Positions 31,409 through 38,930 of a stretch of DNA of 44,993 nucleotides are shown in pieces (position 1 is the first letter of the stretch; every line of letters starts with the position of its first letter). Made by a program: the position numbers and the translations under genes. This DNA is from JBEIFW01 sp044370695 (GTDB lineage Bacteria; Actinomycetota; Acidimicrobiia; Acidimicrobiales; Ilumatobacteraceae), in NCBI GenBank assembly GCA_044370695.1, contig JBILVB010000010.1, positions 1 through 44,993 on the forward strand. The letters run 5' to 3'. The notes under the pieces were generated by a model, which saw only the letters and a list, made by a program, of their open reading frames with translations, had not been told where the DNA came from and ran no database searches.

Positions 31409-32632
31409 CTGCGTGCCGACCCGCAGGTCCTTGAACGGGAGGTCCTTGTCGACCATGGGCTCACGCGGCAGGCCGAGCACCCGGTCGCCGATGATGTTCT
31501 TCTGGATCTCGTCGGTGCCGCCGGCGATGTGCGACGAGAAGCTGGTGAGCATCATCCGGCGCCAGAAGTCGCTGCCGCCTTCTTCCCAGGCGTCGGTCTC
31601 GAGACCGACGATGCCCTGGACGGCGCTGCGCATGAGCCGGGAGATCCGGGCGCCGTGGAGCTTGCCGAGCGACCCGCCGGGCCCGGGGGCCTTGCCGGCC
31701 TTGAGCTCGGCCCGGGTCCGCATGGCCACGAGCGACTTCGTGGTCTCCTCGCTGTAGATCTTCATGAGGAGCTGGCGCACGACCGGGTCGGCGGTCTTGC
31801 CGCGCTTGGCGGCGTCGTCGATCAGCCGATCGGCGTAGGGGTGGCTGACACCGCTCGACGAGCCGGTACCGATGGCGACCCGCTCGTACATGAGCATGGC
31901 GGTGGCCTGGTTCCAACCGTTGTTGAGCGTGCCGAGCAGCCAGTCGGCCGGGATGCGCACGTCGGTGAAGAAGATCTCGTTGAAGTGCTTGCCGCCGTCG
32001 ATCTGGTGGATCGGGCGGATCTCGACGCCGGGCGCCTTCATGTCGAGGATGAACATCGAGATGCCGGCGTGCTTGGGCGCGTCGGGGTTGGTGCGGGCGA
32101 TCAGCACGCCGTAGTCGCTCAGGTGGGCGAGGGTCGTCCACACCTTCTGGCCATTGATGACCCACTCGTCACCGTCGCGCTCGGCCTTGGTCTGGAGGCT
32201 GGCGACGTCGGAGCCGGCGCCGGGCTCGGAGAACATCTGGCACCACACGTTCTCGCCGCTGATGTTCTTGGCGAGGAACCGGGCCTTCTGCTCGGGGGTG
32301 CCGAAGTCGTTGAGCACCGGCAGGCACATGCCGTGGCTGATCGTGAGTTCGGAGGTCATGTCGGGGAACTTCGCGTACTCCTCGCGCCAGATCCGCTCGT
32401 GGGCCCGGGTGAGGCCGGCGCCGCCGAACTCCTTGGCGTAGACCATCCCCGCGAGACCGGCCTCGGCGAGCGCCCCCTGGAACGCCTTGGCCTGCGCCAT
32501 CATCGACGCCCCGCGATCGTCGCCCCGGGTGCCCCTGATGCCCGTCGCGTGCTGTTCGAGGAACGCCCGGCACCTGGCCCGGAACGCCTCGGCCTCCTCG
32601 GTCGAAAGCTGCGCGCTGTCGATGTCGCTCAT
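31400..32632 (-). CDS. Acyl-CoA dehydrogenase
   Basis: A 410-residue FAD-dependent acyl-CoA dehydrogenase. WCQMFSEPGAGSDVASL is the FAD and substrate segment, KVWTTLAHLSDYGVLIART follows, and FSSHIAGGTDEIQKNIIGDRVLGLP closes the protein. It is only moderately similar to the other dehydrogenase in this window (7863-8993), with about 35 extra N-terminal residues. It would form trans-enoyl-CoA in beta-oxidation. ATG 32632 is chosen because GGGGG (32637-32641) precedes it by 4 bases and homology begins there. It is divergent from the halohydrin-dehalogenase-like SDR. Confidence 0.9.
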   Translation of the reverse strand: MSDIDSAQLSTEEAEAFRARCRAFLEQHATGIRGTRGDDRGASMMAQAKAFQGALAEAGLAGMVYAKEFGGAGLTRAHERIWREEYAKFPDMTSELTISHGMCLPVLNDFGTPEQKARFLAKNISGENVWCQMFSEPGAGSDVASLQTKAERDGDEWVINGQKVWTTLAHLSDYGVLIARTNPDAPKHAGISMFILDMKAPGVEIRPIHQIDGGKHFNEIFFTDVRIPADWLLGTLNNGWNQATAMLMYERVAIGTGSSSGVSHPYADRLIDDAAKRGKTADPVVRQLLMKIYSEETTKSLVAMRTRAELKAGKAPGPGGSLGKLHGARISRLMRSAVQGIVGLETDAWEEGGSDFWRRMMLTSFSSHIAGGTDEIQKNIIGDRVLGLPREPMVDKDLPFKDLRVGTQRS

Positions 32633-32706
32633 GTCGCCCCCGTGGTCTGAGCCCGTATCGGCCGGGAAGGCTACCGCCGGCGCCGGACGGCCTCCCAACA
32701 GCGCGC

Positions 32707-32712
32707 CAAGCT
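32707..32712 (+). promoter_or_regulatory. -10-like CAAGCT for the 32719 SDR-like gene
   Basis: CAAGCT is followed by 6 bases and then ATG 32719. The divergent dehydrogenase gene has a TAGCCT on the other strand at 32668-32673. Confidence 0.3.
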
Positions 32713-32718
32713 GGGGGC

Positions 32719-33468
32719 ATGACCGAGATCACCACCCGGCGGGTCGCCGCCGTCGTCCCCTCGTCCGCCTACGTCGGGCCCGACCTCGCCCGAGTGCTCG
32801 CCGCCCGCGGGCACGATCTCGTGCTGGCCGACCCCGACCCGGCGTTGGTCGAGGAACTCATCGCGGCGGGAGCGGCGGTGGAGGCGGTCGGCGGCCTCGG
32901 CGACCTGAGCGCCGACGGCGCGGCCGAGCGGTTCGTGGCGGCCGGGATCGAGCGGTTCGGCCGACTCGACGCCGCCTGCCTGTTCTCGGGCCGCATCGCC
33001 ACCGGCCGCTTCCTGCGCTCCAGCGTCGAAGACCTGCGCAACGTGCTCGTCGGCTGCGTCGAGATCCCGTACCGGTTCCTGAAAGCGGTGCTGCCGTCGA
33101 TGGTCGAGCGCAGCGCCGGCCAGGTGCTGGTGATCACCAGCGCGTCGGCCGCCCGGGCCACGCCGGGGGCCCCGCTGTACTCGGCGGCCCGGGCCGGTGC
33201 GACGCATCTCGTGCGCAACGTGGCCGCCGAGGTGGCCGCCAGCGGCGTGCAGGTCAACGCGGTCGGCACCAACTTCATGGACTTCCCCGGCTTCGTGAAG
33301 GCGAACCGGGCCGACACCCCCGAGGGCCGGGCCCGGGTGGAGGCGATGGTCCCGATGGGCCGGCTCGGCACGATGGAGGAGTTCGCGCACTTCTGCGCCG
33401 TGTTCCTGGACGGCACCAGCCGATTCACGACCGGGCAGTTCGTGGCCTACGCCGGAGGCTGGGCCTGA
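32719..33468 (+). CDS. Atypical SDR with halohydrin dehalogenase-type active site
   Basis: A 249-residue SDR-fold protein lacking the TGxxxGxG cofactor loop and the Tyr-x3-Lys pair. Instead it has Ser141-x12-Tyr154-x3-Arg158, the Ser-Tyr-Arg triad and exact spacing of halohydrin dehalogenases. In place of the glycine loop it has V13-x4-Y18-x-G20, which matches the T-x4-F/Y-x-G motif except for Val at the first position. ITSA, YSAARAG, NF (185-186, also 31 residues after Tyr as in HheC), RLGT and TGQ...AGGW all align with HheC from memory. Such enzymes expel halide from vicinal haloalcohols to form epoxides, and open epoxides with azide, cyanide or nitrite. It precedes the Rieske gene by 43 bases. 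Alternative: an SDR-derived enzyme of other function. Confidence 0.72.
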   Translation: MTEITTRRVAAVVPSSAYVGPDLARVLAARGHDLVLADPDPALVEELIAAGAAVEAVGGLGDLSADGAAERFVAAGIERFGRLDAACLFSGRIATGRFLRSSVEDLRNVLVGCVEIPYRFLKAVLPSMVERSAGQVLVITSASAARATPGAPLYSAARAGATHLVRNVAAEVAASGVQVNAVGTNFMDFPGFVKANRADTPEGRARVEAMVPMGRLGTMEEFAHFCAVFLDGTSRFTTGQFVAYAGGWA

Positions 33469-33470
33469 GA

Positions 33471-33482
33471 TAACGTCTGTTA
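33471..33482 (+). promoter_or_regulatory. TAACGT -10-like element in a small dyad before the Rieske gene
   Basis: TAAC-GTCT-GTTA (33471-33482) is a short dyad, and its first six bases fit a -10. The Rieske start follows 35 bases after the hexamer, with a G-run (33498-33502 region) as possible ribosome binding site. Confidence 0.3.
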
Positions 33483-33511
33483 CGCCACACGTACCCCGGG
33501 GGTCGTCAGCC

Positions 33512-34654
33512 ATGGTCCACATTCCCGTCCGCGGTGATCTCCCGGCCCGGCTCGGCCCCGGGGTGCAACACGTCCCCGACCACGGCCCGAGCCGGATGTC
33601 CATGGACGTGTACACCGACCCGGTGCGCTTCGAGCTGGAGCGGGAGAAGGTGCTGCGCACCCACTGGATGATCGCCGGCCGGGTGGAGCAGATCCCCAAC
33701 CCGGGCGACTGGCTCACCTACGAAGGGCACGGGGAGACCGTCGTCGTCACCCGCCAGCCCGACGGCGGGTTCGCCGCGTTCCACAACGTGTGCCTGCACC
33801 GGGGCCCGGCGATCGTCGGCGAGCTCACCGGCTGCGGCGCCCGCCGGTTCACCTGCCCGTATCACGGCTGGGTGTACGACACCACGGGCAAGCTCGTGGG
33901 CGTGCCCGAGCGCGAGGACTTCTGCGCCGACCACGTCGAGGGCGCCCGGTCCCCCGCCGTCGCCGTCGACACCTGGGGCGGATGGCTCTGGATCAACCTC
34001 GCCGGACCGGAGGCGGCGCCACCGTTGCTCGACGCCATCGGCCCCGACATCACCAGCGACCTCGGCGCCTACCGGATGGAGGACATGGTCCTGCACGAGG
34101 TGATCACCTTCGACGTGCCGGTGTCCTACAAGGCGGTCGTCGACGGGTTCAACGAGGTGTACCACGTCACCGAGCTGCACCACGTGCCCCCGGCGTTCAC
34201 GAAGGCGGTGCGGGGCACGTCGTTCCACATCTCGGGCGACAACTACCTGTGCTTCGTGCCCCGCGCCGAGCACCTCGACTCGCTGCACGACACCTGGGAC
34301 CACCACCGCTACTGCATCTGCCACTACGTCGTGTTCCCCAACACGGTGTTCAACTGCAACCCCGAGCACATCCAGGTGTTCCAGCCGATCCCGATCGACG
34401 TCGACCGCACCCGGTTCCTGTGCTGGGAGATCCTCTACCCGGGCGACCGCTCCGATCCCGAGTACGAGCAGTACTTCCAGCACACGATGCGGCACTGGGC
34501 CGGCCTGCAGCACGTGGTCGGTGAGGACATCGCGATCTACCAGCAGATGGCCCGCACCAAGCGGTCCTCGGCGTTCCGCACCCAGATCCTGTCGGAGCGG
34601 GAGTGCAAGATCGCGCACTACCACGAGAACATGGACCGCAAGATCCGCAGCTGA
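33512..34654 (+). CDS. Rieske non-haem iron oxygenase, alpha-type subunit
   Basis: A 380-residue aromatic-ring-hydroxylating-type oxygenase. The [2Fe-2S] ligands are Cys94 and His96 (CLHRG) and Cys115 and His118 (CPYHGW). The mononuclear iron histidines are His218 and His223 in EVYHVTELHH. Glu215 takes the place of the bridging Asp205 of naphthalene dioxygenase at the same spacing. No beta subunit or reductase gene is adjacent, so it is more likely a homo-oligomeric monooxygenase or demethylase-like enzyme than a two-subunit dioxygenase. It may be co-transcribed with the SDR-like gene upstream. Substrate unknown. Confidence 0.9.
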   Translation: MVHIPVRGDLPARLGPGVQHVPDHGPSRMSMDVYTDPVRFELEREKVLRTHWMIAGRVEQIPNPGDWLTYEGHGETVVVTRQPDGGFAAFHNVCLHRGPAIVGELTGCGARRFTCPYHGWVYDTTGKLVGVPEREDFCADHVEGARSPAVAVDTWGGWLWINLAGPEAAPPLLDAIGPDITSDLGAYRMEDMVLHEVITFDVPVSYKAVVDGFNEVYHVTELHHVPPAFTKAVRGTSFHISGDNYLCFVPRAEHLDSLHDTWDHHRYCICHYVVFPNTVFNCNPEHIQVFQPIPIDVDRTRFLCWEILYPGDRSDPEYEQYFQHTMRHWAGLQHVVGEDIAIYQQMARTKRSSAFRTQILSERECKIAHYHENMDRKIRS

Positions 34655-34675
34655 CCCGGTCCGGCGCCGATCAGC
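34650..34675. terminator. Imperfect dyad between convergent genes
   Basis: GCTGA (34650-34654) and TCAGC (34671-34675) enclose a 16-base G/C-rich segment, each arm holding one stop codon. The five-pair stem is weak. Confidence 0.2.
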
Positions 34676-35936
34676 GGGACGCGCCGGCGTCGAGCGCCAC
34701 GAGCGACCGGCGGCGCCCGACCAGCACGGCGGCCACCGCCAGCACCACGGAACCCACGATCAGCTCGTTGAGCCGTGGGCCGATGGCGTCGGCGACCATG
34801 CCCTGCACCAGCGAGCCGAGCGGGTAGCTGGCCGTGAACACCATGGCATAGACCCCGAGCACCCGGCCCCGGTAGGCGTCGTCGACCTGCAACTGCACCG
34901 TCGTGAGCAACAACGTGCCCGAGCCGACCGCGGCCGACCCGGCGACCAGCACGCACACGAGACCCGCCGCGTACACCGGCGCGAGCCCGAACCCGACGAC
35001 GGCGACGCCGAGCACGACGAGGCCGCCGAGCATGACCGTGCTGCGACCCCGGGACCGGCTGAGCCGACCGACGAGCCAGATGCCCGTCGCCGCACCGAGA
35101 CCGAACGCCGCGGTCAGCAATCCGTACTGGCCGGCGCCCACGTCGTAGATCCGCTCGGCGAACACCGGCGCGAGCTGCACGATCGGGTTCCCGAGGAACC
35201 CGATCGCGACGACGATCGAGACCGCCGTCGCGATGCCGCGGTGGTGGCGGACGTAGCGGAACCCGTCGAGCAGGTCGCGCCGGACGCTGTTGCCCGTGGG
35301 CGCCGGACGCGCCGGGCGGGCCCGCACGGCCAGGACCGCGACGATCACGGCGACGTACGAGATCCCGTTGGCCACGAACGCCCACGTCGGTCCGAACGCG
35401 GCCAGCACCAGACCTCCGAGGGCCGGCCCGATGGCGCGCGAGCCGTGGAACTGCATCGAGTTCAAGGTGACGGCATCGGGCAGCTCGGACCGGGGCACCA
35501 GGTCGGCGAGGAAGCCCTGCCAGGCCGGCATCGACAGACCCCACACGACCCCGCCGACGGTCACGAGGAGGAGCACCACCCCGGGCCGGTGCACGCCGAG
35601 CGCCCACGCCAGCGCGAGCCCGAGCGCCGCGAGGCCCGAGCCGACCTGACCGAACAGGAGCACCCGGCGGCGGTCGAGGCGATCGGCGAAGGCGCCGGCC
35701 GCAGGACCGAGCACGACGCCCGGGAACAGGACCGCGAACGTCGACATCCCGACCCACGCCGAGGACTCGGTCAGTTGGTAGATCACGAACGGCACCGCCG
35801 CGTTCTGCATCCACGTGCCGATGTTCGACACCAGCGCGCCGAGCCAGAACAACCGGAAGTCCCGGTGCCGCAACACCGCCGTCGCCCCCTTGGGCCGCTC
35901 GGCGAGCGGAGCGGGCGGCGGCGCAGTGGCGGTCAC
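34671..35936 (-). CDS. MFS transporter
   Basis: A 421-residue major facilitator with about 12 helices, of the same group as the 16720-18012 transporter: RDFRLFWLGALVSNIGTWMQNAAVPF at the start and AFADRLDRRRVLLFG in the helix 2-3 loop. The residues before RHRDFRLFW are Pro/Ala-rich. The upstream open frame is much longer, but GTG 35936 has TACGGT ending 6 bases before it, so it is the probable start. It sits between two oxygenase units and may export substrate or by-products. No regulator is adjacent. Confidence 0.84.
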   Translation of the reverse strand: MTATAPPPAPLAERPKGATAVLRHRDFRLFWLGALVSNIGTWMQNAAVPFVIYQLTESSAWVGMSTFAVLFPGVVLGPAAGAFADRLDRRRVLLFGQVGSGLAALGLALAWALGVHRPGVVLLLVTVGGVVWGLSMPAWQGFLADLVPRSELPDAVTLNSMQFHGSRAIGPALGGLVLAAFGPTWAFVANGISYVAVIVAVLAVRARPARPAPTGNSVRRDLLDGFRYVRHHRGIATAVSIVVAIGFLGNPIVQLAPVFAERIYDVGAGQYGLLTAAFGLGAATGIWLVGRLSRSRGRSTVMLGGLVVLGVAVVGFGLAPVYAAGLVCVLVAGSAAVGSGTLLLTTVQLQVDDAYRGRVLGVYAMVFTASYPLGSLVQGMVADAIGPRLNELIVGSVVLAVAAVLVGRRRSLVALDAGASR

Positions 35937-35942
35937 CCCCGC

Positions 35943-35948
35943 ACCGTA
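35943..35948 (-). promoter_or_regulatory. -10-like TACGGT for the MFS gene
   Basis: On the minus strand TACGGT is followed by 6 bases and then GTG 35936, which decides the start. Confidence 0.4.
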
Positions 35949-35972
35949 GGCCGGAGCCGGCGGGCGCAGCAC

Positions 35973-35978
35973 TAACCT
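35973..35978 (+). promoter_or_regulatory. -10-like TAACCT for the P450-Rieske operon
   Basis: TAACCT lies 24 bases before GTG 36003, with GAGGGGA between them as ribosome binding site, so this transcript has a leader. Confidence 0.4.
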
Positions 35979-36002
35979 GCGGGCGTCCCGAGGGGAGCTG
36001 CC

Positions 36003-37283
36003 GTGGCTGCGATCGTTCCGGGCCGTCCGACGCAGGTCGACGAGGTCGACTTCTACTGTCCGGCCACCCAGGAGGATTGGTACCCCACCTACGACCTGCT
36101 GCGCGCCGAGGCCCCGGTGTGGCAGATGCCGGGCACGACCACCTTCGTGCTCACCCGCTACGACGACATCGCCGACGTGTTGCGCCGCATCGAGGTGTTC
36201 GGCCGCGGCGCCGGCTCGTCCACCCCGTCGTCGGGCCCGAACGAGATCACCCGGGCCATCTACGAGCGCGACGGATGGCCGCGCCGGTCGGTGCTGGGCT
36301 CGAACCCGCCCGAGCACGCCGACTACCGCCGCATCGTCGACCCGTTCTTCACCGTCGCCGCCGCGGAGCGGCGCCGCGACCTGATCCAGGGGATCATCGA
36401 CGAACTCCTCGCCGCGTTCGAGGGCGACGGCACCTGCGAGTTCGTGCGCCAGTTCGCGGTGCCCCTGCCGGTCCGGGTGATCACCGCGTTCATGGGATTC
36501 CGGGCCGAGGACATCCCACAGCTCAAGGTGTGGTCGGAGGCCTGGGTGCTGCCGTTCAAGGGCCGCCTGAGCGACGAGGAGGCGGCCTACGCGGGCGAGA
36601 AGGGGGTGGAGTTCCAGCACTTCATCGCCGACACCATGCGCCACAAGCGGGCGACCCCCGACGAGTCGGTGATCTCCTACCTGGTCAACGAGGCCCGGTT
36701 CCGCGACCGGCCCCTCACCGAGGCCGAGATCATCAACATGGTCGACCACCTCTACATCGGCGGCAACGAGACCACGACCTTCGCGCTCACCTCGGGGATG
36801 TGGCTGCTGGTGTCGAACCCGGTCACGCTCGACGCCTTGCGGGCCGACCGCACCCGCACCCGGGTGTTCGTCGAGGAGGTGCTGCGGGCCGAGTCACCGA
36901 CCATGGGCATGGTGCGCACCGCCCTGGTCGACACCGAGGTGGGCGGCGTGCCGATACCCCGGGGAGCGAGCCTCCACCTGCGCTACGCCGCCGCGAACCG
37001 CGACCCGGCCGTGTTCGCGTGCCCCGCCGAGTTCGACCACCAGCGCGCCAACGCGCACCGCCACCTGGCGTTCTCCTGGGGCGAGACGGTGTGCCCCGGC
37101 GCCGGGCTGTCGCGCGTCGAGCAACGCCTCGCGTTCGAGACGCTCGTGCCCCGCCTGGCGAACCTGCGCTTCAGCCCGGGCCGCAACGACTTCACCCACC
37201 ACCCGAACGTCACCTTGCGGGCCATGAAGGAGCTGTGGCTCGACTGGGACCCGCCCGCCCCGCCCGCAGCTCGCGAGAAGTAA
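36003..37283 (+). CDS. Cytochrome P450
   Basis: A 426-residue P450. The I-helix GGNETTT is at 253-259, the K-helix EVLR at 292-295, and the haem loop FSWGETVCPG has Cys364. GAGGGGA upstream supports the GTG start. It is the first gene of a run with a Rieske oxygenase (37-base gap), a 72-residue protein (7 bases) and an alcohol dehydrogenase (10 bases). This P450 is not a close copy of the other two P450s in the window. Two oxygenases in one operon suggest successive hydroxylations of one substrate, which the dehydrogenase then oxidises; this is inference. Confidence 0.92.
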   Translation: MAAIVPGRPTQVDEVDFYCPATQEDWYPTYDLLRAEAPVWQMPGTTTFVLTRYDDIADVLRRIEVFGRGAGSSTPSSGPNEITRAIYERDGWPRRSVLGSNPPEHADYRRIVDPFFTVAAAERRRDLIQGIIDELLAAFEGDGTCEFVRQFAVPLPVRVITAFMGFRAEDIPQLKVWSEAWVLPFKGRLSDEEAAYAGEKGVEFQHFIADTMRHKRATPDESVISYLVNEARFRDRPLTEAEIINMVDHLYIGGNETTTFALTSGMWLLVSNPVTLDALRADRTRTRVFVEEVLRAESPTMGMVRTALVDTEVGGVPIPRGASLHLRYAAANRDPAVFACPAEFDHQRANAHRHLAFSWGETVCPGAGLSRVEQRLAFETLVPRLANLRFSPGRNDFTHHPNVTLRAMKELWLDWDPPAPPAAREK

Positions 37284-37286
37284 TCT
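37281..37286 (+). promoter_or_regulatory. TAATCT overlapping the P450 stop codon
   Basis: TAATCT includes the TAA stop of the P450 and fits a -10 for the Rieske gene 34 bases downstream. A GGGGGAA ribosome binding site precedes that gene's ATG. It may be an internal promoter. Confidence 0.25.
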
Positions 37287-37320
37287 GCCGATCAGTTCCG
37301 ACGTCCGTGGGGGAAGTCAC

Positions 37321-38694
37321 ATGACGATGCAGGCCGAGCCGGAGATCGCCCGTTCGCCGGGCGTCACCTACCAGCAGTTGCTCGACGCCGACACCAAGCC
37401 GGTGCCCGCCGCGCTGCGGGTCGAGCACTGGTCGTACCAGGGTGACGAGGACGTCTCGATCGACCGCTACATCTCGCGCGAGTGGCACGACAAGGAGGTC
37501 AAGCTCCTCTGGACCCGGGCCTGGCAGTACGCCTGCCGCGAGGAGGAGATCCCCGAGCCGGGCGACTACTACGTCTACGAGATCACCCGGTGGTCGTTCC
37601 TCGTGGTCCGCCAGCCCGACGGCTCGATCAAGGCGTTCCCCAACGCCTGCCTGCACCGCGGCCGGCGCCTCAAGGACTACGACGGGCACTGCTCGGAGAT
37701 CCGCTGTGCGTTCCACGGCTTCGCGTGGCGGCTCGACGGCTCGCTCCAGGACATCCCGGCTCGCTGGGACTTCCCGCAGGTCGAGGACGAGGCGTTCCAC
37801 CTCCACGACTGCCAGGTCGGGGTGTGGGCGGGGTTCGTGTTCATCAACCCGGATCCGAACGCCACGCCGTTCGACGAGTTCATCGCCGACCTGCGCGACC
37901 AGTTCGCCGGCTGGGATCTGGGCAGCTACTACAAGCAGGCCCACGTGGCGAAGGTGATCGACGCCAACTGGAAGATCGTCCAGGAGGCGTTCTGCGAGGC
38001 GTACCACGTCAACGGCACCCACCCGTTGGTGATGCCGTATCTGGGCGACACCAACAGCCAGATCGACGTGTGGGACAACTGCTCGCGGGTGATCACCCCC
38101 GGCGGTACCCCGAGCCCGCTGCTGGGCTACGAGCCCACGCCCGACGAGATGCTCGCCGCCATGCTGGACGTCCGTCACGACCAGGAACTGCCCGTGCACG
38201 TGCCCGACGGCACGACGATGCGGGCGTTCGCCGCGTCGATGGCCCGGCAGCGGTGGGCACCGATCGACGGTGAGCGGGCCGAGCGGATGAGCGACGCCGA
38301 GCTGATGGACTCGCTCGACTACACCCTGTTCCCGAACTTCCACCCGTGGGGTGCGTACAACCGGATCGTGTACCGGTTCCGCCCCAACGGCGACAACCAC
38401 CGCCAGGCGATCATGGAGTGCATCTTCGTGTCGCCGTACACCGGCGAGCGCCCGCCCCCGGCGCAGATCCACTGGCTGCGCGCCGACGAGCGGTTCTCCG
38501 CCGCCGAGGAGCTCGGCATGCTCGGCAAGGTGTTCGACGGCGATCTGTTCAACATGGCCAACGTGCAGAAGGGCCTCGAGGCCACCTTCAAGCCCGGGGT
38601 CACGCTGAGCATCTACCAGGAGTCCAAGGTCCGCTGGCTCCACAACAAGCTCACCGAGTTCATCGAGGGCCCCACAGCGGGCGAGGGGAAGTGA
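37321..38694 (+). CDS. Rieske non-haem iron oxygenase, alpha-type subunit
   Basis: A 457-residue ring-hydroxylating-type oxygenase. The Rieske ligands are Cys110 and His112 (CLHRG) and Cys129 and His132 (CAFHGF). The mononuclear iron site has His229 and His234 in EAYHVNGTHP, with Glu226 in place of the usual bridging Asp. It is longer than the other Rieske protein here, through an expanded C-terminal catalytic domain. No beta subunit, ferredoxin or reductase gene lies in this operon. ATG 37321 follows GGGGGAA. It probably hydroxylates or demethylates the same compound as the P450 upstream. Confidence 0.9.
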   Translation: MTMQAEPEIARSPGVTYQQLLDADTKPVPAALRVEHWSYQGDEDVSIDRYISREWHDKEVKLLWTRAWQYACREEEIPEPGDYYVYEITRWSFLVVRQPDGSIKAFPNACLHRGRRLKDYDGHCSEIRCAFHGFAWRLDGSLQDIPARWDFPQVEDEAFHLHDCQVGVWAGFVFINPDPNATPFDEFIADLRDQFAGWDLGSYYKQAHVAKVIDANWKIVQEAFCEAYHVNGTHPLVMPYLGDTNSQIDVWDNCSRVITPGGTPSPLLGYEPTPDEMLAAMLDVRHDQELPVHVPDGTTMRAFAASMARQRWAPIDGERAERMSDAELMDSLDYTLFPNFHPWGAYNRIVYRFRPNGDNHRQAIMECIFVSPYTGERPPPAQIHWLRADERFSAAEELGMLGKVFDGDLFNMANVQKGLEATFKPGVTLSIYQESKVRWLHNKLTEFIEGPTAGEGK

Positions 38695-38701
38695 GGCGGT
38701 C

Positions 38702-38920
38702 ATGAACGGCGCGAAGCATCCCTTCACCGGCTGGCTCTACGAGCGCGACGGCGACGGTCTGGTCAAGGTGACTGCGACCGACGGGCGCCAGGGCTGGTTC
38801 GACCTCGACGGCCGGTGGTTGCGCGGCGCGCTGCGCGAGTGCGACCCGCAGCTGTGCCACTGGGTCGGTGGACCGACCTACGCCAACCATCGGTTGGCGA
38901 ACGCCACCTCGACCGACTGA
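38702..38920 (+). CDS. Small protein of unknown function (72 residues)
   Basis: I do not recognise this protein. It is acidic to neutral, with no membrane segment or signal peptide. Features are an aromatic-rich start (HPFTGWLYERDGDGLVKV), a DGRQGWFDLDGRWLRGAL segment that looks like beta-hairpins, a single CDPQLCHW region with Cys at about 47 and 52, and a short polar tail. It starts 7 bases after the Rieske stop and ends 10 bases before the alcohol dehydrogenase. Codon use matches its neighbours and the frame is tightly packed, which supports it as a real gene. It may be an accessory factor for the Rieske enzyme; this is inference. Confidence 0.75.
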   Translation: MNGAKHPFTGWLYERDGDGLVKVTATDGRQGWFDLDGRWLRGALRECDPQLCHWVGGPTYANHRLANATSTD

Positions 38921-38930
38921 GGCCCGCACG

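Noticed and set aside
33471..33482. KstR-type steroid operator before the Rieske gene
   Set aside because: The half-sites TAAC and GTTA are 4 bases apart instead of the 2-base spacing of the AACnnGTT core, so the match is not good enough.
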